In this document: positions 1 through 7,708 of the stretch, one piece after another
How the letters are laid out: every line of letters begins with the position of its first letter
Position numbering within the stretch: position 1 is the stretch's first letter
The notes under the pieces: model-generated
Databases searched by the model: none
What the model was told of the DNA's origin: nothing
The model's input: only the letters and a program-made list of their open reading frames with translations
Position numbers and translations under genes: made by a program
Source: an uncultured Collinsella sp.
GTDB taxonomy: Bacteria > Actinomycetota > Coriobacteriia > Coriobacteriales > Coriobacteriaceae
Direction: 5' to 3'
NCBI GenBank assembly: GCA_902482185.1
Contig: CABSZR010000016.1
Span: 1 to 13,599 of the forward strand
DNA: 13,599 nt

Positions 1-2
1 CC

Positions 3-923
3 GTCTTTGCCGATGGCAGCCAGGCGGGCACCATCGGCGGCGGCAAGATTGAGCTCTTTGCGCTGGACGAGGCGCGCGAGCTCCTGAGCGCGGGTCAGTC
101 GCGTCTGGTCCGCTACACCATGGGCGGCGAGAACTCCGATACCGGCATGATCTGCGGCGGAGCCATCTGCCTGTGCTATCTGCACCTGGACGCGACCCAG
201 GCGCCGTTGTTCCAGTCGGTTGCCGACGTCTTGGCGTATCGACGCATCGGCGACTTCGTCATCGACTTTGAGCCGTTTATCGCGAGCGCGCTCGAGGGCG
301 ATGTGGCCGAGTACCATGGCGAGGCATCGCGCCATACCATTGCGGGCTGCCCCGGGCTTTCACTGGTGGAGGAGGGGAGTAAGGTCACCTACGCCAACGC
401 CGCCTCCGAGATTCCTCCCGCGCACATCGAGACGCTCTGCCCCGAGGGCCTGACCTACATCTTTGGCTGCGGACACGTGGGCGCCGCGACGGCGCGCGTG
501 CTCACGGCGGCGGGCTTTGCCGTCGTGGCCTGCGATGACCGCCCCGGCACGTTGACGCCCGAATGGGTGCCCGGTGTCTACGATCGTCGCCTGGTCGATT
601 ACAAGAACCTGAGCGAGCTGTGTCCCATCGGTCCGCGCGACTTGGTGGTCGTCGCCACGGCGGGTCACAAGTCCGATATCGACGTGGTGATTCAGGCCAT
701 GCGTGCCAAGCCTGCCTATCTGGGCTGTCTGGGTTCGCGCCGCAAGACGGCCTTTGTGCGCGCCCGCCTGGAGCAGGAAGGTTTTACGCAGGACCAGATC
801 GACGAGCTGCACCTTCCGATCGGCGTTGCCATCGAGGCCGAGGACCCCAAGGAGATCGCCATCTCCATCGCCGCCGAGATGATCCACCTGCGCCGCACCA
901 AACTCGTCCCCCGCAAGCGCTAA
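3..923 (+). CDS. XdhC/CoxI-family protein, 5' end outside the window
   Basis: The open frame runs from the left edge (first whole codon at base 3), so the N-terminus is missing; 306 residues are visible. The visible start holds the GTIGGGKIE stretch typical of the XdhC N-terminal domain, followed by GENSDTGMICGG with its conserved Cys. After a variable linker comes a Rossmann-type domain opening with TYIFGCGHVGAATARVL and an acidic end (ACDDRP). The family signature GCLGSRRKTAFVRARL and PIGVAIEAEDPKEIAISIAAEMI close the protein. Known members help mature or insert the sulfurated molybdenum cofactor of xanthine-dehydrogenase-type hydroxylases, in the cytoplasm. No hydroxylase or cofactor gene is in the window, so the partner enzyme is unknown. 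The internal ATG at 120 is not the start, because conserved XdhC sequence lies upstream of it. It is an unusual neighbour for rplE. Confidence 0.9.
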   Translation, partial: VFADGSQAGTIGGGKIELFALDEARELLSAGQSRLVRYTMGGENSDTGMICGGAICLCYLHLDATQAPLFQSVADVLAYRRIGDFVIDFEPFIASALEGDVAEYHGEASRHTIAGCPGLSLVEEGSKVTYANAASEIPPAHIETLCPEGLTYIFGCGHVGAATARVLTAAGFAVVACDDRPGTLTPEWVPGVYDRRLVDYKNLSELCPIGPRDLVVVATAGHKSDIDVVIQAMRAKPAYLGCLGSRRKTAFVRARLEQEGFTQDQIDELHLPIGVAIEAEDPKEIAISIAAEMIHLRRTKLVPRKR

Positions 924-940
924 TCGGATCCCCACCAATA

Positions 941-1007
941 AGTTGCGGTGAAATACGGACTGTTTAAGCCTGTTAGGCCGCCAAACAGTCCCTATTTCAC
1001 CGCAACT
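941..1007. repeat. Long near-perfect inverted repeat after xdhC; possible terminator or REP/MITE-like element
   Basis: Two 25-base arms (941-965 and 983-1007) are reverse complements at 24 of 25 positions; the one mismatch is at 956. The arms begin AGTTGCGGTGAAATA. The 17-base loop contains a small inner GCCT/AGGC hairpin (968-971 with 975-978). Five T residues follow at 1010-1014 on the + strand, so the RNA could act as an intrinsic terminator for xdhC. The arms are longer and more perfect than a usual terminator, and base composition is less GC-rich than the flanks, which fits a dispersed palindromic element. Copy number cannot be judged from this window. Confidence 0.75.
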
Positions 1008-1068
1008 GCTTTTTGGGACCCATTTGTGCGGGGGAGTTGTGGAGTTGTGCAGGCAGAAGAGGTTTTTC

Positions 1069-1097
1069 TGGAAATACGCTCCCGATGCGCGTATAGT
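1069..1097 (+). promoter_or_regulatory. Candidate sigma70-type promoter for the rplE operon half
   Basis: TGGAAA (1069-1074) and TATAGT (1092-1097) are separated by 17 bases, matching 4/6 and 5/6 of the consensus. It is the best-placed promoter in the gap, since rplX/rplN are not upstream to supply read-through. An inverted repeat ATACGC (1074-1079) / GCGTAT (1089-1094) overlaps the spacer and the -10 element and could be an operator or chance. Transcription would start near 1104, giving a leader of about 130 bases. Assigned by eye. Confidence 0.5.
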
Positions 1098-1112
1098 ACC
1101 GATTGTTTTGTC

Positions 1113-1209
1113 GGCTCCTGCTGCGTCGAGTCCAAACCGCAAAATGCCATGAGCGGCGCGGATGCAGCCAGGAGGCACGAGGACAACCCATCGTGGCCAC
1201 GCCCCGTGC
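1113..1209 (+). promoter_or_regulatory. Foldable 5' leader of rplE, candidate ribosomal-protein leader RNA
   Basis: The segment 1113-1124 pairs with 1164-1176 (11 pairs, one G/G mismatch, one bulged C), enclosing a small CCGC/GCGG hairpin (1137-1140 with 1153-1156). A second element pairs 1175-1182 with 1202-1209 (7 of 8 pairs) and encloses the palindrome CGTGGCCACG (1192-1201). The two elements share bases 1175-1176, so they are slightly exclusive. The ribosome-binding site lies just after, at 1223-1228. Autoregulatory leaders are common ahead of ribosomal-protein operons; which protein, if any, binds here cannot be told. Confidence 0.35.
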
Positions 1210-1234
1210 TTAAAACCCCAAGAAGGAGTGAACA

Positions 1235-1792
1235 ATGGCAGAAGAGAAGTATGTGCCGCGTCTGAAGACCAAGTACAACAACGAGGTCAAGCACCAGCTT
1301 CAGGAAAAGTTCCAGTACGAGAACGTCATGATGATCCCCAAGTTTGAGAAGATCGTCGTGAACATGGGTGTCGGCGAGGCCGCTACCGATTCCAAGGCCA
1401 TCGACGGTGCCGTGCGCGACCTGCGCGCCATCACCGGCCAGCAGCCGATGATCACCCGTGCCCGCAAGTCCATCGCTACCTTCCGCCTGCGCGCTGGTAT
1501 GCCGATCGGCTGCAAGGTTACCCTGCGTGGCGACCGTATGTGGGAGTTCTTCGATCGTCTGACCTCCGTCGCGATCCCCCGTATCCGCGACTTCCGCGGC
1601 ATCTCCGCCAAGAGCTTCGACGGCCGTGGTAACTTCTCCATGGGCGTCACCGAGCAGCTCATCTTCCCCGAGATCGACTTCGACTCCGTCGATCACCAGC
1701 GTGGTATGGACATCACTTTCGTGACCACCGCCAACACCGATGAGGAGGCCAAGGCCCTTCTGGACGCCTTCGGTTTCCCGTTCAAGAAATAG
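1235..1792 (+). CDS. rplE: Large-subunit ribosomal protein uL5
   Basis: This 185-residue protein matches L5 along its full length: the [36 protein letters not shown] start, the [21 protein letters not shown] core and the C-terminal [28 protein letters not shown]5 binds 5S rRNA and 23S rRNA in the central protuberance. AAGGAG at 1223-1228 sits 6 bases before the ATG. In most bacteria rplE follows rplN and rplX; here its upstream neighbour is an XdhC gene across a 311-base gap, so it is the first ribosomal gene of this block and probably has its own promoter. Confidence 0.98.
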   Translation: MAEEKYVPRLKTKYNNEVKHQLQEKFQYENVMMIPKFEKIVVNMGVGEAATDSKAIDGAVRDLRAITGQQPMITRARKSIATFRLRAGMPIGCKVTLRGDRMWEFFDRLTSVAIPRIRDFRGISAKSFDGRGNFSMGVTEQLIFPEIDFDSVDHQRGMDITFVTTANTDEEAKALLDAFGFPFKK

Positions 1793-1807
1793 GTTCACCT
1801 GCCCTAT

Positions 1808-1837
1808 AAGCGCCGTTCCCACAAGGGGGCGGCGCTT
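1808..1837 (+). promoter_or_regulatory. Strong intergenic hairpin between rplE and rpsZ
   Basis: A 13-base-pair stem (1808-1820 with 1825-1837, two G-U pairs) closes on an ACAA loop. Flanking GTTC (1793-1796) and GAAC (1843-1846) can extend it. No T-run follows, so it is not a classical terminator; an RNA processing, stability or protein-binding role is possible. It covers much of the 79-base gap before the rpsZ ribosome-binding site. Confidence 0.5.
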
Positions 1838-1871
1838 GGGGCGAACAATACTCTATGTGAGGAGGATATAA

Positions 1872-2057
1872 GTGGCTAAGACATCGATGATCGTCAAGTG
1901 CAATCGCAAGCAGAAGTTCTCTACTCGTGAGTACACGCGCTGCCAGCGCTGCGGCCGTCCGCACTCTGTGTACCGCAAGTTCGGCCTGTGCCGTGTCTGC
2001 TTCCGCGAGCTTGCACTCAAGGGCGAGCTTCCCGGCGTTAAGAAGGCCAGCTGGTAA
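1872..2057 (+). CDS. rpsZ: Small-subunit ribosomal protein uS14, zinc-binding type Z
   Basis: The 61-residue length and sequence fit the short S14 form. Two CxxC pairs, CQRC and CRVC, make the four-cysteine zinc site; the end reads [16 protein letters not shown], as in the family. S14 is a late-assembling protein of the 30S head. The start is GTG, with GGAGG at 1861-1865 at 6 bases spacing, and the family N-terminus MAKxSM fits it exactly. It lies between rplE and rpsH, the standard slot. Confidence 0.97.
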   Translation: MAKTSMIVKCNRKQKFSTREYTRCQRCGRPHSVYRKFGLCRVCFRELALKGELPGVKKASW

Positions 2058-2112
2058 GTCACTACCAGCGTTTCAAGCATCAGTTTGGAACAGGGAAAAC
2101 GCGCTAAAAAGG

Positions 2113-2135
2113 CTTTGCCGTTAAGGGCGGCGAAG
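2113..2135 (+). promoter_or_regulatory. Small hairpin between rpsZ and rpsH
   Basis: Bases 2113-2120 pair with 2128-2135 (8 pairs, one G-U) around a 7-base loop in the 119-base gap upstream of rpsH. No T-run follows, so it is not a terminator by appearance. Nothing else is recognised in the gap apart from the rpsH ribosome-binding site. Confidence 0.3.
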
Positions 2136-2176
2136 AACCAAGAGCACGTGTTCATCAAGAACGAAGGAGAATCTGT

Positions 2177-2575
2177 ATGAACCTTACAGACCCGATCGCA
2201 GATATGCTTACGCGCATCCGTAACGCTAACTCTGTGAACAAGGCCACGGTCTCCATGCCGAGCAGCAAGAAGCTCGTCGAGATCGCTCGTGTTCTGCACG
2301 AGGAGGGCTACATCGAGGGCTACGATGTCGAGGACACCGTTCCCCAGAAGACTCTGCACATCACGCTTAAGTATGGTCCCAAGAAGGCTAAGGTCATCAA
2401 CGGCATCCGCCGCATTTCCAAGCCGGGCCTGCGTAAGTACACCGGCGTTGCCGACATGCCCCGCGTCCGCGGTGGCCTTGGTACCGCCATTATTTCCACC
2501 AGCCATGGCGTCATGACCGACCGCGATGCTCGCAAGCACAACGTCGGCGGCGAGATCATCGCTTACGTCTGGTAA
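2177..2575 (+). CDS. rpsH: Small-subunit ribosomal protein uS8
   Basis: The 132-residue product is a full-length S8: N-terminal [18 protein letters not shown], a central [12 protein letters not shown], and the RNA-binding C-terminal block with [31 protein letters not shown]8 binds helix 21 of 16S rRNA and, in Escherichia coli, represses the spc operon by binding its mRNA; whether that happens here is unknown. AAGGAG at 2164-2169 sits 7 bases before the ATG. It follows rpsZ after a 119-base gap and precedes rplF. Confidence 0.98.
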   Translation: MNLTDPIADMLTRIRNANSVNKATVSMPSSKKLVEIARVLHEEGYIEGYDVEDTVPQKTLHITLKYGPKKAKVINGIRRISKPGLRKYTGVADMPRVRGGLGTAIISTSHGVMTDRDARKHNVGGEIIAYVW

Positions 2576-2608
2576 TTCGCTCGGTAGGTAGAAGGAAAGG
2601 AGATCACC

Positions 2609-3145
2609 GTGTCTCGTATCGGTAATAAGCCTGTCCAGATTCCCGCCGGAGTCGAAGTGGCAGTCAACGGCAACAACGTTGTCGTCAAGGGCCCCAAGGG
2701 CCAGCTCGAGCTCGATGTCTTTGAGAAGCTCGCTATCAACGTCGAGGACAACGTCCTCACCGTTTCCCGTCCCGACGACGAGCGTGAGACCCGTGCCCGC
2801 CACGGCCTCACCCGCGCCCTCATCCACAACATGGTTGTTGGCGTTTCCGAGGGCTTCGAGAAGAAGCTCGAGCTCGCTGGCGTCGGTTACCGCGTGCAGC
2901 AGAAGGGCAAGAACCTCGAGTTCTCCCTGGGCTTCTCGCACCCCGTGATCGTCGAGGCTCCCGAGGGCATCACCTTCGAGGTTCCCGACAACACCCACGT
3001 GAACGTCAAGGGTATCAACAAGCAGCAGGTCGGTCAGATCGCCGCTGAGATCCGCGGCCATCGTCCTCCCGAGCCTTACAAGGGCAAGGGTATCCACTAT
3101 GTTGGCGAGCACATCCGCCGCAAGCTGGGTAAGGCCGCCAAGTAG
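2609..3145 (+). CDS. rplF: Large-subunit ribosomal protein uL6
   Basis: The 178-residue protein has the two repeated L6 domains. It starts [17 protein letters not shown] and carries the C-terminal L6 signature [14 protein letters not shown], ending in a basic tail. L6 sits at the base of the L7/L12 stalk near the factor-binding site. The start codon is GTG, preceded by AAAGGAG at 2596-2602 with 6 bases spacing; conserved sequence begins immediately after, so no other start fits. Confidence 0.98.
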   Translation: MSRIGNKPVQIPAGVEVAVNGNNVVVKGPKGQLELDVFEKLAINVEDNVLTVSRPDDERETRARHGLTRALIHNMVVGVSEGFEKKLELAGVGYRVQQKGKNLEFSLGFSHPVIVEAPEGITFEVPDNTHVNVKGINKQQVGQIAAEIRGHRPPEPYKGKGIHYVGEHIRRKLGKAAK

Positions 3146-3170
3146 TCGTAACCGACTCACTCGCATAAGA

Positions 3171-3192
3171 CCAGCACCCCGTTAGGTGCTGG
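3171..3192 (+). promoter_or_regulatory. Hairpin between rplF and rplR
   Basis: A perfect 8-base-pair stem CCAGCACC / GGTGCTGG (3171-3178 with 3185-3192) has a 6-base loop. A run of five T lies about 11 bases further on, too far for an efficient intrinsic terminator. It fills the 75-base gap before rplR and may affect RNA processing or translation. Confidence 0.4.
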
Positions 3193-3220
3193 CAAGATCA
3201 ACCTTTTTAGGAGTTTACGT

Positions 3221-3589
3221 ATGAACAAGCATAAGGCGAAGCTGGAAGGCCTCAAGCGTCGTCAGCGTCGTGTTCGCGGCAAGGTCTCGGGTACCGCCGA
3301 GCGTCCGCGTCTTCGCGTGACCCGTACTAACGCCAACATCTATGCCCAGATCATCGACGACAGCAAGGGCTCCAGCCTGACGCTCGTCTCTGCCTCGACC
3401 CTCGAGGCCGAGTTCAAGGGCACCCACACCTCGAACAAGGAGGCTGCGGAGAAGGTCGGTCAGCTCGTTGGCAAGCGTGCCATCGAGGCCGGCATCACCA
3501 AGGTCGCTTTCGATCGTGGTGGCCGTATCTACCATGGCCGCGTCAAGGCCCTCGCCGACGGTGCTCGTGCCGCCGGTCTCGAGTTCTAG
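3221..3589 (+). CDS. rplR: Large-subunit ribosomal protein uL18
   Basis: This is a 122-residue L18: basic N-terminus, [20 protein letters not shown], and the C-terminal block [41 protein letters not shown]18 binds 5S rRNA together with L5 in the central protuberance. The ATG follows a TTTTTAGGAG stretch (3204-3213). The stop codon is embedded in the ribosome-binding site of the next gene, rpsE, so the two are probably translationally linked. Confidence 0.98.
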   Translation: MNKHKAKLEGLKRRQRRVRGKVSGTAERPRLRVTRTNANIYAQIIDDSKGSSLTLVSASTLEAEFKGTHTSNKEAAEKVGQLVGKRAIEAGITKVAFDRGGRIYHGRVKALADGARAAGLEF

Positions 3590-3603
3590 GAGGTATGTAG
3601 CAC

Positions 3604-4128
3604 ATGGCTCGTAATCAGAAGCAGCAGCGCGAGGCCTCCGAGTTCGAGGAGCGCGTCGTTTACATCAACCGCGTGTCGAAGACCGTCAAGGGTGGTCGTC
3701 GCATGAGCCTCGTCGCTCTCGTCGTCGTTGGCGACGGCAAGGGTAACGTCGGCGTTGGCATGGGCAAGTCCGCTGAGGTGCCCCTGGCCATCTCCAAGGC
3801 GTCTCTCGATGCCAAGAAGAACATGTTCCACGTGCCGGTGACCGAGCAGGGCACCATCCCGCACGAGGTTCTCGGCCACTTTGGTGCCGGCCGCATCATC
3901 ATCAAGCCCGCTGTCGAGGGTACCGGCGTTATCGCCGGCGGCGCCGTGCGTCCCCTCTTTGAGCTTGCTGGCATCAAGAACGTCCTGTCCAAGTCCCTCG
4001 GTACCGACAACGGCCTCAACATCATCAAGGCTGCCGTCGAGGGCCTCAAGGAGCTCTCCAGCCCTGAGGACGTCGCGGCTCGCCGTGGCCTGACGGTCTC
4101 CGAGATGTTCGTCGGTAAGGAGAACTAA
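3604..4128 (+). CDS. rpsE: Small-subunit ribosomal protein uS5
   Basis: The 174-residue product begins with an N-terminal extension and then the S5 double-stranded-RNA-binding-like domain ([38 protein letters not shown]). A C-terminal fold follows with [32 protein letters not shown]5 lines the mRNA entry side of the 30S subunit and affects decoding accuracy. AGGAGG (3588-3593) overlaps the rplR stop and sits 10 bases before the ATG. Two bases separate its stop from rpmD. Confidence 0.98.
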   Translation: MARNQKQQREASEFEERVVYINRVSKTVKGGRRMSLVALVVVGDGKGNVGVGMGKSAEVPLAISKASLDAKKNMFHVPVTEQGTIPHEVLGHFGAGRIIIKPAVEGTGVIAGGAVRPLFELAGIKNVLSKSLGTDNGLNIIKAAVEGLKELSSPEDVAARRGLTVSEMFVGKEN

Positions 4129-4130
4129 GC

Positions 4131-4313
4131 ATGGCTGACACCATCAAGATCAAGCAGGTCCGCAGCACCAACGGTTGCAAGCAGGACCAGGTCCGTACTG
4201 TCCGTGCCCTCGGTCTCCACAGGATCCGCGAGGTTCGCGAGATTGCTGACAACGAGTCCGTCCGCGGCATGATCTTCAAGGTCAAGCACCTTGTCGAGAT
4301 TGTAGAGGAGTAG
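4131..4313 (+). CDS. rpmD: Large-subunit ribosomal protein uL30
   Basis: The 60-residue protein has the usual L30 length and pattern: IKIKQVRSTNGCKQDQVRTVRALGL, then a run ending MIFKVKHLVEIVEE. L30 sits near 5S rRNA and domain II of 23S rRNA. AAGGAG (4117-4122) lies within the end of rpsE, 8 bases before the ATG, and only two bases separate the genes, which points to coupled translation. Confidence 0.96.
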   Translation: MADTIKIKQVRSTNGCKQDQVRTVRALGLHRIREVREIADNESVRGMIFKVKHLVEIVEE

Positions 4314-4316
4314 CAA

Positions 4317-4766
4317 ATGCAGCTTCACGATCTTACTCCCGCGCCCGGTTCCACCAAGAACCGCAAGCGCGTCGGCCGTGGCAATTCTTCGGGTCACGGC
4401 ACCACTTCTGGCCGCGGTCAGAAGGGCCAGGGTTCCCGCTCTGGCGGCACCAAGGGTGCCGGCTTCGAGGGTGGCCAGACTCCGCTGGCTATGCGCCTGC
4501 CCAAGCTTCCGGGCTTCCGCAACCCCCGTCGTATCGAGTACACCGCTGTTAACGTTGAGCGTCTCGAGCGTAAGTTCGAGGATGGCGCTGTGATCGACGG
4601 TGCCGCTCTTAAGGCCGCTCGCATCACCAAGAGCGAGTTCGAGCCCGTCAAGGTGCTCGGCAATGGTGAGCTCACCAAGAAGTTCACGGTCAAGGTCGAC
4701 AAGGTCAGCGCTTCTGCGCAGGCCAAGATCGAGGCCGCCGGCGGAAAGGTCGAGCTGCCGTGCTAA
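4317..4766 (+). CDS. rplO: Large-subunit ribosomal protein uL15
   Basis: The 149-residue protein starts with the glycine- and arginine-rich L15 N-terminal tail ([25 protein letters not shown]...), then the globular domain with the conserved [19 protein letters not shown]15 is an early 50S assembly protein and its tail threads between rRNA helices. GAGGAG (4305-4310) lies in the last codons of rpmD. The 3' end overlaps the secY start by 7 bases. Confidence 0.98.
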   Translation: MQLHDLTPAPGSTKNRKRVGRGNSSGHGTTSGRGQKGQGSRSGGTKGAGFEGGQTPLAMRLPKLPGFRNPRRIEYTAVNVERLERKFEDGAVIDGAALKAARITKSEFEPVKVLGNGELTKKFTVKVDKVSASAQAKIEAAGGKVELPC

Positions 4767-6046
4767 ATGGTCTTAAGAATGCTTTCCGCATCAAAGAATT
4801 GCGCGAAAAGATTCTTTTTACCATAGCTATGCTCGTCGTGTACCGCATTGGTGCGCACGTTCCTGTGCCCGGCATTCCCTTCCAGGGGATGCTGGGCCTT
4901 TTCTCGACCGATAACAATTCGGTCGCCGCAGGTGCTATGGCCCTCCTGAATCTTTTCTCTGGCGGCGCGTTGAGCTATGTGTCGGTGTTTTCGCTGGGCA
5001 TCATGCCTTACATCACCAGCTCGATCATCCTCCAGATGCTCCAGGCCGTTGTGCCTTCCCTGCATGAGCTTGCCCGCGAGGGCGAGGTCGGTCAGACCAA
5101 GATTACGCAGTATTCGCGTTACCTCACCCTGGCTCTGGCAATCCTCAACTCCGTGGGTTACCTCTTCCTCTTTAAGAGCTTCGGCATCAGCTTCAATGGC
5201 GCCGGCGCTCCCGAGATCATCTTCGACCTCATGATTGTCGGCACGCTCACCGCGGGCGCCATGCTGATCATGTGGATTGGTGAGCTCATCACCCAGCGCG
5301 GTATCGGCAATGGCATGTCGCTGATCATCTTTGCGAACATCATGGCCGGCCTGCCGCAGGCTATCTTCTCCAGCACCGAGGGCAATGCCGGTGGCATCAT
5401 CACCATGGCGATCATCTGCGCCATCATCCTGCTGGTTATTCCGCTGATTGTTTTCCTTGAGCGCGGCCAGCGTCGCATCCCGGTCTCCTACGCCAAACGC
5501 GTCGTTGGCCGTCGCATGATGGGTGGCCAGACCACCTACCTGCCCATCAAGGTCAACACCGCGGGTGTCGTGCCGATCATCTTCGCTTCGGCGCTGCTGT
5601 ACTTCCCGGCCCAGATTGCCGTGTTCTTCCCCGGCATCGGCTGGATCCAGGCAGTTGCCTCTGCGCTTTCGACCGGTTGGCTCAACTGGGTGCTTAACGT
5701 TGTCCTCATCGTGTTCTTCGCGTACTTCTACACCTCCATGGTGTTCAATCCCGATGACACGGCCGACAACCTTAAGAAGCAGGGCGGCTTTATTCCGGGC
5801 GTCCGTCCGGGTAGGGCTACCGCGGCCTACATCAAGAACGCGCTCAACAAGATTACGCTTCCCAGCGCTGTCTTTTTGGCGCTCATCGCCATCGTGCCAT
5901 CGATCATCTTCTCCTTCACGGGTAACCATCTGATCCAGGCATTTGGTGGCACGTCCATCCTCATCATGGTCGGCGTCGTGCTCGACACGGTCGATAAGCT
6001 CGAAGGCCAGATCAAGATGTATGATTACGATGGATTCTTTAAATAG
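4760..6046 (+). CDS. secY: Protein translocase channel subunit SecY
   Basis: The 428-residue, very hydrophobic protein forms the pore of the Sec translocon in the cytoplasmic membrane, with about ten membrane segments. The N-terminus ([21 protein letters not shown]) is typical. The segment with [17 protein letters not shown] matches the second membrane helix next to the plug. The basic cytosolic loop [20 protein letters not shown] is the ribosome/SecA contact loop. [22 protein letters not shown] is another family block. The GTG start overlaps the rplO stop (GTGCTAA), with AAAGG at 4745-4749 upstream. This start fits the conserved N-terminus and suggests translational coupling to rplO. Confidence 0.98.
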   Translation: MLNGLKNAFRIKELREKILFTIAMLVVYRIGAHVPVPGIPFQGMLGLFSTDNNSVAAGAMALLNLFSGGALSYVSVFSLGIMPYITSSIILQMLQAVVPSLHELAREGEVGQTKITQYSRYLTLALAILNSVGYLFLFKSFGISFNGAGAPEIIFDLMIVGTLTAGAMLIMWIGELITQRGIGNGMSLIIFANIMAGLPQAIFSSTEGNAGGIITMAIICAIILLVIPLIVFLERGQRRIPVSYAKRVVGRRMMGGQTTYLPIKVNTAGVVPIIFASALLYFPAQIAVFFPGIGWIQAVASALSTGWLNWVLNVVLIVFFAYFYTSMVFNPDDTADNLKKQGGFIPGVRPGRATAAYIKNALNKITLPSAVFLALIAIVPSIIFSFTGNHLIQAFGGTSILIMVGVVLDTVDKLEGQIKMYDYDGFFK

Positions 6047-6064
6047 GCTAGAGGAGGATTGCTC

Positions 6065-6691
6065 ATGAACCTCGTATTGCTCGGAGCTCCGGGTGCCGGT
6101 AAGGGCACCGTCGCACAGGAGCTCGTCGCCGAGTTTGGCGTCGCTCACATTTCCACGGGCGACCTGCTGCGTGCTGCCGTCAAGGGTGGCACCGAGCTTG
6201 GTATTCAGGCTAAGAAGTACATGGACGCTGGCGAGCTCGTTCCCGACCAGCTCGTGATCGACCTTGTCAAGGAGCGCCTTGCCGCCGATGACGCCCAGCA
6301 GGGCTTCATCCTCGATGGCTTCCCGCGCAACACCGCCCAGGCTGTGACGCTCGATTCCGAGCTCTCCGCCATGGGTCGCGAGATCGATTGCGCCCTTCTG
6401 GTCGATGTGGCCCCTGAGGTCATTATCGATCGTCTGTCTTCGCGTCGCACCTGCCGCGCCTGCGGTTACACCGGCACTGCTGCCGATGCCACCTGTCCCA
6501 AGTGCGCAGGCGAGATGTATCAGCGCGACGACGACAAGCCCGAGACCATCAAGAACCGTCTCGACGTCTACGAGAAGTCCACGAGCCCGCTCGTCGACTA
6601 CTATCGTGGCCAGGGTCTGCTCAAGTCGGTCAACGGTGACCAGGCTCGCGAGACCGTGTACGGGGATGTCAAAGAGGCTCTCGGTCTATGA
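6065..6691 (+). CDS. adk: Adenylate kinase, zinc-binding long form
   Basis: The enzyme converts AMP and ATP to two ADP in the cytoplasm. The ATG at 6065 gives 208 residues beginning MNLVLLGAPGAGKGT, with the P-loop at residues 7-15. DGFPRN (84-89) is the AMP-site signature. The LID domain holds four cysteines (130, 133, 144, 147) as a structural zinc site, as in Gram-positive enzymes. It ends with the NRLDVYEKSTSPLVDYY block. GAGGAGGA (6051-6058) is 6 bases before the ATG; a TTG at 6059 would add two residues but touches the ribosome-binding site and is unlikely. The last bases overlap the map start as ATGA. Confidence 0.97.
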   Translation: MNLVLLGAPGAGKGTVAQELVAEFGVAHISTGDLLRAAVKGGTELGIQAKKYMDAGELVPDQLVIDLVKERLAADDAQQGFILDGFPRNTAQAVTLDSELSAMGREIDCALLVDVAPEVIIDRLSSRRTCRACGYTGTAADATCPKCAGEMYQRDDDKPETIKNRLDVYEKSTSPLVDYYRGQGLLKSVNGDQARETVYGDVKEALGL

Positions 6692-7476
6692 TCAAGATTA
6701 AGTCTGCAACGCAAATCGAGCAGATGAAGAAGGCAGGAGCGCTATCTAAGATGGCGCTCCGCCACGTTGGAGCCATGGTTCGCCCCGGCGTGTCGACCTT
6801 CGAGCTCGATCAGCTTGCCGAGCAGATTATCCGCATGCATGGCGGCACCCCGGCCTTTAAGGGTTACGGCGGCTTCCCGGGGACCATTTGCGCATCGATC
6901 AACGATGCCGTGGTTCACGGTATTCCCAACCCCGACATGATCCTGCGCGATGGCGATATCATCTCCATCGATACGGGAGCCGTTGTCGACGGTTGGGTCG
7001 GCGATAACGCATGGACGTTTTTCGTCGGCACCCCCACGCCCGAAGCCAAGGCTTTGTGCGAGGTCACGCGCGATTGCCTTAAGGCTGCCATCGAGCAGGC
7101 TGTTCCCGGTAACCATATCGGGGACGTCGGTTATGCCGTTCAGTCCCTCGCCGAGTCTCACGGTTACGGCGTGCTTCGCGACTATGTGGGTCATGGCATT
7201 GGCCGCGTGATGCACGAGGACCCCAACGTTCCTAACTATGGAAAGAAGGGGAGGGGCGTTCGCCTCCAGGCCGGCATGGTCATTGCCATCGAGCCGATGG
7301 TTACGATGGGTTCCAACCATGTGAGCACGGGCTCCGACGGTTGGATTGTTACGACCAACGACCACCTGCCCGCCGCGCACTACGAGAACACCGTCGCCAT
7401 TACCAATGACGGTCCGGTGATTCTCACCACCGACGCGCAAGGTGCTTGGTGTTCGCTCCAAGGCGGAGAAATGTAA
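6688..7476 (+). CDS. map: Methionine aminopeptidase, type I
   Basis: The 262-residue enzyme removes the initiator methionine from nascent proteins. All five metal ligands of the pita-bread fold can be placed: Asp95 and Asp106 (SIDTG and VGDNAW), His169 (GHGIG), Glu202 (IEPM) and Glu233 (HYENT); His77 in VVHGIP is the substrate-side histidine. The start is the ATGA overlap with adk, so translation is coupled. The core ends near PVILTTDA; the last dozen residues (QGAWCSLQGGEM) look unconserved, and the final codons with the stop lie in the left arm of the inverted repeat at 7468-7596. Confidence 0.97.
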   Translation: MIKIKSATQIEQMKKAGALSKMALRHVGAMVRPGVSTFELDQLAEQIIRMHGGTPAFKGYGGFPGTICASINDAVVHGIPNPDMILRDGDIISIDTGAVVDGWVGDNAWTFFVGTPTPEAKALCEVTRDCLKAAIEQAVPGNHIGDVGYAVQSLAESHGYGVLRDYVGHGIGRVMHEDPNVPNYGKKGRGVRLQAGMVIAIEPMVTMGSNHVSTGSDGWIVTTNDHLPAAHYENTVAITNDGPVILTTDAQGAWCSLQGGEM

Positions 7477-7596
7477 AAGTCGCCGCCTCCTGATGCCCAA
7501 CCTCGCCTTTCAATTTCGAAGGCATGACCCCAAGGTCTATGCCTTCTCATTTCAAGGCGATCTTGGGCATCAGGGAACGGCTTTGTTTTACATTTC
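7468..7596. repeat. 129-base imperfect inverted repeat between map and infA
   Basis: The arms pair as blocks from outside in: GAAATGTAAAA (7468-7478) with 7586-7596; GCCG (7482-7485) with 7578-7581; CTGATGCCCAA (7490-7500) with 7563-7573; TCGCCTT (7503-7509) with 7554-7560; AAGGCAT (7519-7525) with 7539-7545; GACC (7526-7529) with 7534-7537. By hand count about 44 base pairs form. The left end covers the last codons and the TAA of map. The RNA would be a long stem ending the secY-adk-map segment. A role as terminator or processing site, or an inserted palindromic element, are both possible. Confidence 0.75.
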
Positions 7597-7640
7597 AAAT
7601 GTAACAAGTTCCACTTAGTTGTGGAGCCATTACGAAGTTA

Positions 7641-7669
7641 TTACGATGCGTGCATACGTGTTGTAGAAT
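7641..7669 (+). promoter_or_regulatory. Weak candidate promoter for infA
   Basis: TAGAAT (7664-7669) is a fair -10 element (5/6) about 40 bases before the infA start. At 17 bases spacing the upstream hexamer is TTACGA (7641-7646), only 3/6 of the -35 consensus. The surrounding 7597-7702 is noticeably AT-richer than its neighbours, as expected of a promoter region. It would let infA-rplQ be transcribed apart from rplE-map. Confidence 0.4.
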
Positions 7670-7708
7670 ACTCAATCGCTGTCGTTTTCTAGAGAAAGAT
7701 GATTGCTT

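Noticed and set aside
948..1265. A 105-codon + strand frame running through the palindrome, promoter and rplE start
   Set aside because: It begins inside the inverted repeat, has no convincing ribosome-binding site, overlaps rplE in another frame and resembles no protein I know.
3171..3192. The rplF-rplR hairpin as an intrinsic terminator
   Set aside because: The T-run lies about 11 bases after the stem, and stopping transcription here would silence essential downstream genes; kept only as an RNA structure.
6059..6064. TTG as the adk start
   Set aside because: It directly abuts the GAGGAGGA ribosome-binding site, while the ATG at 6065 has proper spacing and gives the family N-terminus.
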